From positions 248,001-312,000 of the forward strand of contig JBAZVI010000003.1 in NCBI GenBank assembly GCA_041660925.1: 64,000 nt of DNA, given 5' to 3'. Shown piece by piece: positions 1 through 8,622 of the stretch (position 1 is the first letter of the stretch; each line of letters starts with the position of its first letter). A program made the position numbers and the translations under genes. The stretch is from Elusimicrobiota bacterium (GTDB lineage: Bacteria; Elusimicrobiota; Elusimicrobia; UBA1565). Under the pieces are notes generated by a model, which was given only the letters and a program-made list of their open reading frames with translations, ran no database searches and was not told the origin of the DNA.

Positions 1-2
1 CG

Positions 3-731
3 CTCAAGGGCGAGCCCGCCGACCCTGACGTCAAGCTCCTCGACCCCGACGAGGAGCTCGAGCTCCTGCTGCGCAGCCACGAGCTCCGGGAAGGGGACGG
101 AGAGCGCGTCGCCGGACGCGAAGCGCGCGTCCTCGAGCTCTTCCGCCGCGCCGACGGGAAGCTCTCCCTGCGCCTGTGGGTGGACGCGCGCGAGGGTCTC
201 GTGCTCAAGCGCGAGGCCTACGGCGCGGACGGCGAGCCGCCGCTCGTCTCCGAGTTCCGCGCGGTCGTCTTCTCCAGCGCCATCGCCCCGGCGGCCTTCT
301 CCTTCGTCCCCCCCCGGGGGGTGCGCGCGCGCGAACGCCGCTGGCGCGGCGATTTCCTCGACCTCGAGGAGGCTGAGGCTCAGGCCGGGATGCCGCTCAT
401 GCTTCCGCGGCGTCTGCCGGAAGGTTTCGTCCTGGAGAGCGTGAACGTCCTCCCCTACAAGGGAGCTTCGATCCTCCATGCCCGCTTCACCGACGGGGTC
501 GGCCTGCTCTCTCTCTTCCAATACCCGCGCACGGCGCGCCTGCGCCTCGGCTGGGGGAAGCTCGGCCGTCCGAAGAGCGTGCGCGTAGGGGTCTCCCCCG
601 GGCGCATGGCGGCGACCGGGGACGGGAAGATCCTCGACTGGAAGGGGGCGCGCTTCCGCTTCGTGCTCATCGGCCCGGGCTCGGCCGAGGCCCTGCGCCG
701 GGTCGCCGAGTCGATCGAGGAGGTCCCATGA
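3..731 (+). CDS. RseB/MucB-like periplasmic sigma-factor regulatory protein (5' truncated)
   Basis: The frame is open from the left edge, so the N-terminus lies outside the window; the first whole codon is at 3. The visible 242 residues contain the LVSEFRAVVFSSAIAP stretch that resembles the junction of the MucB/RseB N-terminal lipoprotein-sorting-like fold, followed by a C-terminal domain with a PRRLPEGFVLESVNVL segment typical of RseB C-terminal or DUF4367-type domains. RseB homologues bind anti-sigma factors in the periplasm and sense envelope stress. The stop overlaps the next start by 4 nt (728-731). A cognate sigma/anti-sigma pair would be expected upstream but cannot be seen. Confidence 0.7.
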   Translation, partial: LKGEPADPDVKLLDPDEELELLLRSHELREGDGERVAGREARVLELFRRADGKLSLRLWVDAREGLVLKREAYGADGEPPLVSEFRAVVFSSAIAPAAFSFVPPRGVRARERRWRGDFLDLEEAEAQAGMPLMLPRRLPEGFVLESVNVLPYKGASILHARFTDGVGLLSLFQYPRTARLRLGWGKLGRPKSVRVGVSPGRMAATGDGKILDWKGARFRFVLIGPGSAEALRRVAESIEEVP

Positions 732-1099
732 AGGCCGCGCTCGCGCTCATCCTCCTTCTTGTCCCGGTCATGAGCCGCGCCGAGAGCTTCGTCGGGGTCT
801 CCGCGTCGACCGTCCCCGCCGCCGCTCGGCCATCCGCTCTCGACTCCGCATCGGATCCGCGGATCGCGAAGGTGAAGGCCGAGATCCGGGAGACCTTGCT
901 CGAGGTGCGCCGCGCGCGCTATGCTCTGCGCAAGGCGGAGGGCGCGCGCGACCCCGCGGCGGTCGAGGCGGCACGCGCGCGGCTCGACGAGGCGAAAGCG
1001 GGGCTCAAAGCGCTCCGCACGAAGCTGCGCGAGCTGCTCGCGCCCGGCGGCGCGGGGAAGGCGAAGAAGAGTCGGAAGGCGGGAGGCGCCTCGCGATGA
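728..1099 (+). CDS. small exported coiled-coil protein, unknown function
   Basis: 123 residues. It opens with a clear signal peptide (charged MK, hydrophobic core, cut near SRA). The mature part is a charged helix, about residues 40-108, rich in Ala, Arg, Glu and Leu with heptad-like spacing, and it ends in a basic Lys/Arg tail. I recognise no family. It is translationally coupled at both ends: its ATG overlaps the stop of the RseB-like gene, and its stop overlaps the radC start. This position suggests an envelope-stress accessory protein, which is inference only. Confidence 0.7.
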   Translation: MKAALALILLLVPVMSRAESFVGVSASTVPAAARPSALDSASDPRIAKVKAEIRETLLEVRRARYALRKAEGARDPAAVEAARARLDEAKAGLKALRTKLRELLAPGGAGKAKKSRKAGGASR

Positions 1100-1782
1100 C
1101 CCGCATCGCGGACCTGCATCCCTGCGAGCGGCCCCGCGAGCGCCTGGCGGCGCGGGGCGCGGCGGCCCTCGGCGACGACGAGCTTCTGGCCCTGGCCCTG
1201 CGCACGGGCAACGCCGGCCGCGGCGTCCTGGACCTCGCTCGGGACCTGCTGGCCGCGCATCCGGACGGCGCGCTCGGACGACTGGGCTACGAGCGGCTCG
1301 CGGAGCTCGAGGGCCTCGGCACAGGGAGGGCGGCCGCGCTCGCCGCCTCCTTCGAGCTGGCCCGGCGCTGGCGGACCCCGGAGGAGCGCGCGCTCCCCCG
1401 CGTGGATTCCCCGGCGCGGGTGTGGGAGCGCCTGGAGCCGCTGCGCGCGCAGCGCAAGGAGCATTTCGTGGGACTCTATCTCGACGCCTGCAACGGCCTC
1501 CTCTACCAGGAGACCGTCTCCATCGGCACGCTCACGGCGAGTCTCGTGCATCCGCGCGAGGTCTTCGTGCCGGCCGTGGAGCGCTCGGCGGCCGGGGTCA
1601 TCGTCGCGCACAACCACCCTTCCGGCGACCTGCGGCCCTCCCATGAGGACCGGGAGACGACGCGGCGCCTCTCTTCCGCCGGGCGCATCCTCGGCATCCC
1701 TCTCCTCGATCACGTCCTGGTCACCGCGGGCGGCTGGCTGAGCTTCCGGGAGCAGGGTCTCCTCGGGGGGAGCCCGGCATGA
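1096..1782 (+). CDS. radC: RadC family JAB/MPN-domain protein
   Basis: 228 residues, the usual RadC length. The N-terminal helix-hairpin-helix-like region includes GDDELLALALRTGNAGR. The C-terminal JAB metalloprotease-like domain carries the metal-binding signature HNHPSGD near residue 173, followed by SHED. The family is historically called DNA repair protein RadC, but its biochemical role is unsettled. The start overlaps the upstream stop by 4 nt (ATGA) and the stop overlaps the following lipoprotein gene the same way, so it is part of the plus-strand operon. Confidence 0.93.
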   Translation: MTRIADLHPCERPRERLAARGAAALGDDELLALALRTGNAGRGVLDLARDLLAAHPDGALGRLGYERLAELEGLGTGRAAALAASFELARRWRTPEERALPRVDSPARVWERLEPLRAQRKEHFVGLYLDACNGLLYQETVSIGTLTASLVHPREVFVPAVERSAAGVIVAHNHPSGDLRPSHEDRETTRRLSSAGRILGIPLLDHVLVTAGGWLSFREQGLLGGSPA

Positions 1783-2684
1783 AGGTCTTCCGGGCTCCCC
1801 CCCCTCACCTCTCTCCCCCGTCCCCTCTCCCCTCTCCCGCGTGGCGGGCGAGAGGAGAGGGGTGTTCTGCGTTCTGGATCCTGCTGATCTCTCTGTTCGG
1901 TCTTTGCGGTTGTGGGAAGTTGGACCTTCGGCAGGCGCGCCACCTCGAGAAGGCCGGAGACTATTCGCGCGCGCTGAAGGTCTACGAGCGCTGCGCGGAG
2001 CGCCTCTCCGGAGAGCGGCAGGCCGAGGCCCTCGAGCGCGCAGGCGCGATCTACGCCGGCGTCTTCGGCCGCTGCGACCGCGCGGTCCCCCTCTTCGAGC
2101 GCGCCGCGCGTCTGGGTCCCTTCCCGGACGCGAAGAACGACTGGCCCGCCGAGGCGCGCGCCGCTCTGCTCGAGTGTCCCGACCTCTTCCCGCTGCGCCC
2201 CGGCTCGCGTTGGACCTACGTCGACAGCGCCAGCGGCGGCGCGAACATGCGCCTCGAAGTCTCGGTTTCCACCGAGGGGTCGCGCGTGAGCGGCGCCTAC
2301 TTCGCCGGCAAGCAGCGCTTCCGCGGCTACGACCGCTCCTACGACAAGGCCGACTGGGCGCTCTGGGAGACCGAGGGCCGCGAGCGGCGGCCCATCCTGC
2401 GCTATCCCTTCCGCGCCGGGCGGAGCTGGAGCGGCGCCTCCTCCGGCCGCAAGCTCGAGTACACGATCGAAGCCGACGGCGTTCTCGTGCGCGTGAAGGC
2501 CGGCGCCTTCAAGGACTGCATCAAGGTCCGTGCGCGTCCCGTCGGGGAGCCGGCCTGGGTCTACGAGTACTTCTGTCCCGGCGTCGGCCGTGCGAAGACC
2601 ACGATCGGCACCTCCGAGGGCGAGAACCCCAACACGGAGCTCTCCTTCTGGGAGCCCGCCGCCCGGCCCTCCGCGCCGCGCTGA
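1779..2684 (+). CDS. lipoprotein with TPR-like N-terminal part and beta-rich C-terminal domain
   Basis: 301 residues from the ATG that overlaps the radC stop. A hydrophobic stretch ending in the lipobox-like LCGC puts the lipidated Cys near residue 45, so the n-region is unusually long. It is long because a C/T-rich palindromic repeat (1796-1862) lies in frame between the start and the hydrophobic core. The mature part has TPR-like helices (ARHLEKAGDYSRALKVYERC) and then a beta domain with FPLRPGSRWTY, AGAFKDCIKV and YFCPGVG. The same signatures recur in the 30224-30760 gene. Function unknown; probably an outer-membrane or periplasmic lipoprotein. Confidence 0.75.
   Translation: MKVFRAPPPHLSPPSPLPSPAWRARGEGCSAFWILLISLFGLCGCGKLDLRQARHLEKAGDYSRALKVYERCAERLSGERQAEALERAGAIYAGVFGRCDRAVPLFERAARLGPFPDAKNDWPAEARAALLECPDLFPLRPGSRWTYVDSASGGANMRLEVSVSTEGSRVSGAYFAGKQRFRGYDRSYDKADWALWETEGRERRPILRYPFRAGRSWSGASSGRKLEYTIEADGVLVRVKAGAFKDCIKVRARPVGEPAWVYEYFCPGVGRAKTTIGTSEGENPNTELSFWEPAARPSAPR
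1796..1862. repeat. C/T-rich palindromic repeat inside a coding sequence
   Basis: A pyrimidine-rich arm followed by a GCGGGCGAGAGGAGAGGGG arm can fold as a hairpin around GCGTGGC. It resembles the cores at 30785, 30876, 58374 and 60590. Here it lies in frame within the extended n-region of a lipoprotein signal peptide. Confidence 0.6.
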
Positions 2685-2729
2685 GCGGCCGCTTCCGTCG
2701 CCGCGTCCCCGTACGCGCGCGCAAAACTG

Positions 2730-2735
2730 TATAAT
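2730..2735 (+). promoter_or_regulatory. -10 box TATAAT, leaderless-type promoter
   Basis: Perfect TATAAT whose last base is 7 nt before the ATG at 2743. With a normal discriminator, transcription would begin at or next to the start codon. No purine-rich Shine-Dalgarno sequence lies between them. The -35 region is weak. Confidence 0.6.
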
Positions 2736-2742
2736 CCCGGCG

Positions 2743-4017
2743 ATGCGACCCCTCTCGCACTCCGCGGTGACGACCTATCTGGACTGTCCGCAGAGATGGA
2801 AGCTCAAGTACGTCGACAAGCTTCCCGAGAAGCCGCGCCACTTCTTCTCCTTCGGCAAGACCCTCCACTCGGCCCTCGAGTTCCTCTACGGCGTGCCCAC
2901 CCCGCCGCCCCCCTCCCTCGCGGACCTGCTCGAGTACTACCGCAAGAACTGGCTCACCGAGGGCTACACGAGCCCCGACCAGGAGGCCAAGTACCGCGCC
3001 GAGGGGCGGAGCATCCTCGAGGCGTACTACGCGAAGAACGTGCCGGGCTTCCGCGTCCCCTTCTTCGTCGAGTACAAGTTCGAGACCCAGGTCGAGATCC
3101 CGGGGCAGAAGACCTTCGTCCTCCCGATCGGCGGGCGGCCGCAGGAAATCTCCCTGGAGCCCGAGTTCCTGACCCCGGTCCCCCTGCTCGGCTACGTGGA
3201 CCGCATCGACAAGACCGAGGATGGACGCCTCGAGATCGTCGACTACAAGACCGGCAAGGCCTTCGACCTCGACCGCGTGCGCGAGGATCCGCAGCTCTCC
3301 CTCTATCAGATGGTCTGCGAGGAGAAGCTGGGGATGAAGGTCGCGGGCCTCACGCTCTACCACCTCCCCTCCCAGACCCCCTTCACCGTCGACCGCCGCG
3401 GCGAGGCGCTGGTCCGCGCCGTGCGCGAGCGCGTCGTCGGCGTCGGCGGTCTCGTGCGCCGCGGCCTCCAGAAGCTCGACGAGGCGTCGGACGTCCTTCC
3501 CGCCGAGTTCGAGCCCAAGCCCGAGGAGCGCAAGTGCTCCTGGTGCGACTTCAAGCCCTTCTGCCCCGCGTGGCGGCAGGCCTACGCGAAGCCCGTCCCG
3601 GCCGCCGACGAGGCGCCCGTGCTCAAGAGCGACCGGCAGATCGAGAAGCTCGTCGACCGCTACGGCCAGCTCCACGATCGGATGGCGGCCCTCGAAGAGG
3701 AGTCCGAGGCCCTCAAGAAGGACATCGTCGCCCAGCTCAAGAGCCACGGCTACGTCCGCGCCTTCGGGGTCGGCTACGAGGTCGCGATGCACAGCGAGGA
3801 GAAGTGGGAGATCCAGGACAAGGACAAGCAGAAGATCCGCGACGCGATCCAGCGCGCCGGCTTCTGGGACCGCATCATCGCCCCCTCCGCCCCGCTCGTC
3901 CAGAAGCTCATGAACGACCCTGCGCTCCCGCTCGACCTGCAGGAGCGGCTGCGCAAGCTCGCGAAGAAGGTCGAGCACCATACCCTGCGTCTCAAGAAGA
4001 TCGCAGAAACGGAGTGA
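2743..4017 (+). CDS. PD-(D/E)XK superfamily nuclease (RecB/Cas4-like)
   Basis: 424 residues from the ATG just after a TATAAT box. The N-terminal motif SHSAVTTYLDCPQRWKLKYV is the classic opening of the RecB-like PDDEXK_1 domain. The catalytic core shows the D..EIVDYKTGK stretch (motif II/III with Lys) and QLSLYQMVCEEKLG. A Cys cluster (CSWCDFKPFC) near residue 270, with the first Cys at the N-terminal motif, suggests the Fe-S cluster of Cas4/AddB-type nucleases. The C-terminal 100 residues are helical. There are no Cas or helicase neighbours, so it is probably a stand-alone repair exonuclease; GNAT and yjbQ genes follow. Confidence 0.88.
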   Translation: MRPLSHSAVTTYLDCPQRWKLKYVDKLPEKPRHFFSFGKTLHSALEFLYGVPTPPPPSLADLLEYYRKNWLTEGYTSPDQEAKYRAEGRSILEAYYAKNVPGFRVPFFVEYKFETQVEIPGQKTFVLPIGGRPQEISLEPEFLTPVPLLGYVDRIDKTEDGRLEIVDYKTGKAFDLDRVREDPQLSLYQMVCEEKLGMKVAGLTLYHLPSQTPFTVDRRGEALVRAVRERVVGVGGLVRRGLQKLDEASDVLPAEFEPKPEERKCSWCDFKPFCPAWRQAYAKPVPAADEAPVLKSDRQIEKLVDRYGQLHDRMAALEEESEALKKDIVAQLKSHGYVRAFGVGYEVAMHSEEKWEIQDKDKQKIRDAIQRAGFWDRIIAPSAPLVQKLMNDPALPLDLQERLRKLAKKVEHHTLRLKKIAETE

Positions 4018-4020
4018 CCC

Positions 4021-4599
4021 ATGGATGAATTGAAGCTCGTGCGTCTCGACCGCCGTCACCTCGGGGAGTTCGAACGCCTGCTCTCCGGCCGCGAGTTCGG
4101 CGGCTGCTTCTGCTCGCACTGGCTCGTCCCCTTCACCGAATGGGACGCCCGCTATCGCGAGCGCAAGGCGGAGAGTTTCGAGGACGTCCGCCGGCGCGTC
4201 CAGGAGGGCGGCCACGTGGGCTACCTCGTGCTGCGCGAGAACGACGGGGCCGTCGTGGGCTGGACGGGCGCGGGCCCCAAGACCGCGTTCCCCGCGATGA
4301 AGGAGCGCCCCGGCAGCCGCCTGGGCCCCTGCGAGGACTCCATCTGGGCCGTGGGCTGCATGGCGATCGCCTTCGCCTACCGGGGACTGGGCTACGCGCC
4401 CGAGATCGTCCGCCTCGTCGTCGTAGAGGCGCGCAAGGCCGGCGCGAAGGCCGTCGAGGCCACCCCGCTCGAGGCCAACGAGGACGGCGGCGCGTTCCGC
4501 CTCGGCAAGGCGCTCTACGAGCGCCATGGCTTCGCGCAGACCGGGCGCGAGGAAGTCGACGGGCGCGCGGTGCTGCGCATGGAGAAGGTCCTTTCCTGA
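4021..4599 (+). CDS. GNAT-family N-acetyltransferase
   Basis: 192 residues. The core GNAT fold is seen as VGYLVLREN (beta strand), WAVGCMAIAFAYRGLGYAPEIVR (acetyl-CoA-binding strand and Q/RxxGxG/A-like loop) and a C-terminal LYERHGFAQTGR. The starting ATG is 4 nt after the nuclease stop. An N-terminal segment with two closely spaced Cys (GGCFCSHW) occurs in a subgroup of GNATs annotated only as hypothetical acetyltransferases. The substrate cannot be told. Confidence 0.85.
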   Translation: MDELKLVRLDRRHLGEFERLLSGREFGGCFCSHWLVPFTEWDARYRERKAESFEDVRRRVQEGGHVGYLVLRENDGAVVGWTGAGPKTAFPAMKERPGSRLGPCEDSIWAVGCMAIAFAYRGLGYAPEIVRLVVVEARKAGAKAVEATPLEANEDGGAFRLGKALYERHGFAQTGREEVDGRAVLRMEKVLS

Positions 4600-4609
4600 G
4601 AGGGACGCG

Positions 4610-5020
4610 ATGAAGTCCCAGACCGAGTACCTCTGGTTCGAGACGAAGACGCGGCGCGAGCTCGTGAACATCACGGACACCATCGCCGGCATCGTCGCGA
4701 AGAGCGGCGTACGCGAGGGCTTCTGCCTCGTGAGCGCCATGCACATCACGGCCGGCGTGTGGGTCAACGACGAGGAGCCGGGCCTGAAGATGGACCTCAT
4801 GGAGTGGCTCGACAAGCTCGCCCCTCACGCCGACTACGAGCACCACCGCACGGGCGAGGACAACGGCGACGCCCACCTCAAGCGCACGCTCCTCAACCAC
4901 CAGACTCTCATCCCCGTCACCGCCGGCAAGCTCGACCTCGGCCCCTGGGAGCAGGTCTTCTACGCGGAGTTCGACGGCCGGCGCCGCAAGCGCGTGGTCG
5001 TCAAGGTCCTTGGCGAGTAA
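4610..5020 (+). CDS. YjbQ/UPF0047 family protein (secondary thiamine-phosphate synthase-like)
   Basis: 136 residues, the usual length for this family. Family signatures visible are the HITAGVWVNDEEPG block, DYEHHRTGEDNGDAHLKR and a C-terminal WEQVFYAEFDG. The conserved His residues are thought to bind a metal. A weak thiamine-phosphate synthase activity has been reported for family members, but their physiological role is uncertain. The ATG follows a GAGAGGGA-like ribosome-binding sequence; an upstream in-frame ATG at 4526 lies inside the GNAT gene and was not used. Confidence 0.9.
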   Translation: MKSQTEYLWFETKTRRELVNITDTIAGIVAKSGVREGFCLVSAMHITAGVWVNDEEPGLKMDLMEWLDKLAPHADYEHHRTGEDNGDAHLKRTLLNHQTLIPVTAGKLDLGPWEQVFYAEFDGRRRKRVVVKVLGE

Positions 5021-6149
5021 GCGGGAACCCCTCGCGGGATTCCCGGCTGTCGGCGGAACCCTTCGAACAGACCTCCGCGCTTGCGGCGACGGAAGCGCCC
5101 CGGCCTTCCACGCGCCGCTGCGCTTCGCGGCGCGCTGGCTCTTCACCGCCTACCACGACATCCGGGTCAAGGGCGCCGAGAACGTCCCCGCCGAGGGGCC
5201 GGTCATCATCGCCTCCAACCATCCCACCTACCTCGACGCGGCGTTCCTCATGGTCGGGCTCCGCCGTTCCGTGCGCTTCATGGCGTGGGAGAAGCACTAC
5301 CGCGTGCCGCTGCTCGGGGCGCTCATGCGCGCCTACGGCGTCATCCCCGTCGACATCCGCAAGCCCGGCCGCGCCTCCTTCGAGGCGGCGGTCCGCGTCC
5401 TGCGCGGCGGCGAGGCCTTCGGCATCTTCCCCGAGGGCGGGCGCACGAAGAGTCTGGCGCCCATGAACCCCTTCAAGTCCGGCGTCGCGCGCCTGGCCCT
5501 CATCACCGGCGCGCCCATCGTCCCCGCCACGATCACCGGCGGCCTGCGCGTCTGGCGCCGCGGCGACTGGCTGCCCAAGCCCGGCCGCATCGAGGTCGTC
5601 TTCCATCCTCCTCTGCGCGTCCCCCCCGAGAGCCGCACGCTCTGGCGGCGCGATAAGACCCTCGAGCACGCGCTCATCGAGCGCATCATCGACACGATCC
5701 ATCGAAGCCTCCTGCCCTACCTGCGCAAGGAGCGGCGCCTGCGCCGGCTCCTCGAGGGGCCGCCCCAGCCCCCCCACCTCTTCGTCGAGGGGCTCCCCTT
5801 CTTCTTCCTGGCCCTCGGCTTCTTCGAGCTGCCGCCCGCGCTGCGCGCCGAGCGCGCCGCCTCCGTGGCGTCCTGGCTCTCGGCCTACGGACTCGCGCTC
5901 GTCGCCGAGCTCGCGCTCGAGGCGCGCGGCGCCTGGGCGAAGGTCCTGCGTCAGACCCTCCCCTGGGTCCTGCTCGGCGGCCTGCTCTGGCAGGAGGGCC
6001 TTCGCGCCCACGCCTGGGCCGCGGCCGGGGCCGCGGCGGCGCTGCTCATCCTCTGGCTCCAGATCCTGCGCTTCTCCCTTTACCGGCGCCTGCGCACGCC
6101 GATGCTCGCCATCGGCTACAGTCTCTGGCTTTACATGCTCCTGAGGTGA
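5010..6149 (+). CDS. 1-acyl-sn-glycerol-3-phosphate acyltransferase-like protein with membrane C-terminus
   Basis: PlsC-type acyltransferase. Motif I is SNHPTYLD (HX4D, catalytic His and Asp) and motif III is FPEGGRTKS, within about residues 45-230. After residue 250 come several hydrophobic segments (LPFFFLALGFFELP, WVLLGGLLWQEG, AAAALLILWLQILRF), making it longer (379) than simple PlsC proteins. The frame has no ATG or GTG near the front; the TTG at 5010 overlapping yjbQ is the only plausible early start, so the N-terminus is uncertain. Role: lysophosphatidate or related lipid acylation at the inner membrane. Confidence 0.85.
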   Translation: MASKREPLAGFPAVGGTLRTDLRACGDGSAPAFHAPLRFAARWLFTAYHDIRVKGAENVPAEGPVIIASNHPTYLDAAFLMVGLRRSVRFMAWEKHYRVPLLGALMRAYGVIPVDIRKPGRASFEAAVRVLRGGEAFGIFPEGGRTKSLAPMNPFKSGVARLALITGAPIVPATITGGLRVWRRGDWLPKPGRIEVVFHPPLRVPPESRTLWRRDKTLEHALIERIIDTIHRSLLPYLRKERRLRRLLEGPPQPPHLFVEGLPFFFLALGFFELPPALRAERAASVASWLSAYGLALVAELALEARGAWAKVLRQTLPWVLLGGLLWQEGLRAHAWAAAGAAAALLILWLQILRFSLYRRLRTPMLAIGYSLWLYMLLR

Positions 6150-6151
6150 AC

Positions 6152-7636
6152 ATGGACCACGTCCTCGCTCTCGATCAAGGTTCCTCCTCGACCCGCGTCG
6201 TCGCCTTCGACGAGAGCGGCTCGTCGACGGCCCTCTCCCAGCGTCCGCTGCGCACCCTCCGCCCGGCTCCCGGCTTCGTCGAGCACGACCCCGAGGAGCT
6301 CGCCCGCGGCGCCGAGGAGGCGCTCGACACGGTGCTCACGACCTTTCCGGCCGCCGCGGGCGTCGCCGCGCTCGGCCTCAGCGCCCAGCGCTCGACCGTC
6401 GTGTTCTGGGACGCGCGCACCGGGAAGGCGGCGGGCCGTGCCCCCTCTTGGCAGGACGGGCGGGCCGCCGACATGCTGGTTCCCCTGCAGGACCGCCAGC
6501 GCGAGACCCACGAGCGCACCGGCCTCTACCTGACCCCCTACTACTCGGCCTCGAAGATCCGCTGGATGCTCGACAACGACCCGGACGTCCGGCGCCTGGC
6601 CGAGGCGGGGACCCTCCGGATCGGCCCGGTCACGAGCTGGCTGCTCTGGCGCCTCTCGGGCGGGACGGTCTTCGCCGCCGACCCGACGACGGCGCAGCGC
6701 ACCCTCCTCCTCGACCTGCGCACGATGGACTGGGACCCCGAGCTCCTGAAGCTCTTCGGCGTGCCCCGCGAGTTCCTCCCCGCCGTGCGTCCGACCACGG
6801 GCGAGCTCTGCGTCCTCGAGCGCGGCGGCCGCCGCATCCCCGTGCTCGCCGCCCTCGGCGACCAGCAGGCCGCCGCGGTCGGGCAGGGAGCCTCCGCGGA
6901 GGGCGCCGGCGTCCTCAACTACGGCACGGGCGCCTTCTTCCTGCTTCACACGGGCGCGAAGGCCCATCGCGTGCCGGGCATCCTGACCTCGGTCGCGCTC
7001 CAGAAGAAGAGCGGGGCCCCGCAGTTCTTCCTCGAAGGGACCGTCCATGCGGCCGGCACGGCCTATGAGTGGCTCAAGCGCAACTTCGGGCTCCTCTCCG
7101 ACGTGCGCGAGGCCGACCGCCTCTGCCGCGAATCCACCGAGCGGATCTGGTCGCTGCAGGCCATCGGCGGGCTCGGCGCTCCGCGCTGGGACTACAAGAC
7201 CCCGACGGTCCTGCTGGGCCTGAGCGCGCGCACGAAGCCCGCCGACGTCGTCCGCGGCGCCACCGAGGCCATCGCCTTCCTCATCGCCGACTGCGTCGCG
7301 GCGGTGCGGGCGGCCGGTCTGGAGCCGCGCACGCTCAACGCCTCCGGCGGCGTCGCGCGCAACGACTACCTCCTGCAGTTCCAGGCCGACATCCTTCAGA
7401 AGCCCGTCTCCCGCCTCAAGGAGGGCGAGGCGACCGCGCTCGGCGCCGCCTATCTCGCCGCCGAGGAGGCCGGCCTGCCGTGGGCGGGGAAGCTGCTCGA
7501 GTCGGGCGTGGACCGCGAGTTCAAGCCCCGCATGAGCGCCGACGACGCGAAGCGTCTTTCTCAGGCCTGGACGCTTTTCGTCGAGACCCAGCAGAAGCTC
7601 GGCGAGGACCTCCGCCGACTCGGCGTTCTCTCCTAG
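6152..7636 (+). CDS. glpK: FGGY-family carbohydrate kinase, probably glycerol kinase
   Basis: 494 residues. The N-terminal ATPase motif ALDQGSSSTRVVAFD matches glycerol kinases, as do LNYGTGAFFL, LNASGGVARNDYLLQFQADI and ATALGAAYLA near the C-terminus. ATG 6152 is preferred over the GTG two codons earlier because GAGG at 6143-6146 is correctly spaced for it. Its position next to a PlsC-type acyltransferase fits glycerol-3-phosphate supply for phospholipid synthesis. Residues deciding glycerol versus another polyol were not checked, so the substrate remains probable rather than certain. Confidence 0.85.
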   Translation: MDHVLALDQGSSSTRVVAFDESGSSTALSQRPLRTLRPAPGFVEHDPEELARGAEEALDTVLTTFPAAAGVAALGLSAQRSTVVFWDARTGKAAGRAPSWQDGRAADMLVPLQDRQRETHERTGLYLTPYYSASKIRWMLDNDPDVRRLAEAGTLRIGPVTSWLLWRLSGGTVFAADPTTAQRTLLLDLRTMDWDPELLKLFGVPREFLPAVRPTTGELCVLERGGRRIPVLAALGDQQAAAVGQGASAEGAGVLNYGTGAFFLLHTGAKAHRVPGILTSVALQKKSGAPQFFLEGTVHAAGTAYEWLKRNFGLLSDVREADRLCRESTERIWSLQAIGGLGAPRWDYKTPTVLLGLSARTKPADVVRGATEAIAFLIADCVAAVRAAGLEPRTLNASGGVARNDYLLQFQADILQKPVSRLKEGEATALGAAYLAAEEAGLPWAGKLLESGVDREFKPRMSADDAKRLSQAWTLFVETQQKLGEDLRRLGVLS

Positions 7637-7757
7637 CACCCTACCCCCGAACTTCAAGCGCCGGTGGGAGGACCGATACGCGGCGCGAGCGGACTGCACG
7701 GGGATGCGCGCCGCGGCTGTCCATATCCACGGTCGAATAGATATCATCGGTAGAGAT

Positions 7758-8537
7758 ATGAAGACCATTTCCCGCGCGTGTCTCGTGGCCATTACCGGAA
7801 CATCCCTTCTGCTGGCGGGGGCGCTCTCGGCCGCGGCCGAGCCCAAGTACGGTCCCGCCGGGGACCCGGTCGCGGCCCCGCTCTCCCGCGAGCACGCTTA
7901 TCTCAGCTCGTCGAGCGGCGTCTCCTCGGACTACTGGCGGCTCAGCCCCTTCTATGTCCCGCAATACAACGAATACTCCTGCTCGGCGGCGGCGGCCGTC
8001 GCGGCCTTCAACGCGCTCCTGTCGCAGGGGCGAGAGCGCGGCGACTCCGACCGCAATCTGACGCAGGCGGCGCTCCTGGCCGACCCCGTCAACGCCGACT
8101 GGCGCGACCTGCTCTCTCCCGCGGGCCTCAAGGGCCGTCACGGGGTGACGCTCGAGCAGCTCGAGGCCTTCCTGAAGAGGAACCTCAAGCCGCGCGGCTG
8201 CCGCGGCTGCACGGTCGAGCGACGAGAGGTCTCCGAGACCGGCGAGGAGACCCGCGAGGCCTTCCGCAAGGCGCTCGCCGCCGGCGAGAACGACCCCCAT
8301 GACGTGCTCCTCGTCCACTTCGTTCAGGACGAGCTGACGAAGGCCCCGGGCGGGCCCTTCGCGCACGTCTCTCCGGTCGGCGGCTACGACGCCGCCACGC
8401 GGCGAGTGCTCATCCTGGACGTCGACAGGGATTGGTATGAACCGTACTGGGTGCCGGAGAGGCGTCTGGTCGAGGCGATGGCCCGCCGCACGAGGGAATT
8501 CGGCTGCGGCGGCTGGATCCGGCTCCGCGCTCCCTGA
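7758..8537 (+). CDS. exported phytochelatin-synthase-like cysteine peptidase
   Basis: 259 residues with a clear signal peptide (hydrophobic core residues 7-24, cleavage near AAA|EP). The papain-fold core is recognisable: Cys75 in NEYSCSAAAAVAAFNALL, His203 in AHVSPVGGYDAATRR and Asp221 in LILDVDRDWYEPYWVP. The 18-residue His-to-Asp spacing matches the Cys56/His162/Asp180 triad of phytochelatin synthases. It has only the catalytic domain, like the prokaryotic members that cleave Gly from glutathione. Export to the periplasm is notable because glutathione chemistry is usually cytosolic. The start ATG at 7758 was chosen because it begins the signal peptide. Confidence 0.85.
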   Translation: MKTISRACLVAITGTSLLLAGALSAAAEPKYGPAGDPVAAPLSREHAYLSSSSGVSSDYWRLSPFYVPQYNEYSCSAAAAVAAFNALLSQGRERGDSDRNLTQAALLADPVNADWRDLLSPAGLKGRHGVTLEQLEAFLKRNLKPRGCRGCTVERREVSETGEETREAFRKALAAGENDPHDVLLVHFVQDELTKAPGGPFAHVSPVGGYDAATRRVLILDVDRDWYEPYWVPERRLVEAMARRTREFGCGGWIRLRAP

Positions 8538-8561
8538 CGCCCGGTTTTCACCCGTAAAATG

Positions 8562-8591
8562 AAAACCGCCGGGGGAGACCCCGGCGGTTTT
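8562..8591. terminator. bidirectional rho-independent terminator, GAGA tetraloop
   Basis: A 13-bp perfect stem (AAAACCGCCGGGG and its complement) is closed by GAGA. It is flanked by A-run and T-run in both orientations, and sits between the convergent phytochelatin-synthase-like gene and the 8623-9444 gene. Confidence 0.9.
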
Positions 8592-8622
8592 CGTCGGACC
8601 CTTCGGATCCGGGACTCGCCGC

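Noticed and set aside
2743..4017. Cas4 identity for the PD-(D/E)XK nuclease
   Set aside because: The Cys cluster is compatible, but it is longer than Cas4 and has no Cas genes or array nearby, so only the superfamily is claimed.
2521..4815. 764-codon minus-strand open frame opposite the nuclease, GNAT and yjbQ genes
   Set aside because: It is low-complexity Leu/Val/Glu/Ala translation typical of the antisense strand in GC-rich genes, and it overlaps three recognised genes.
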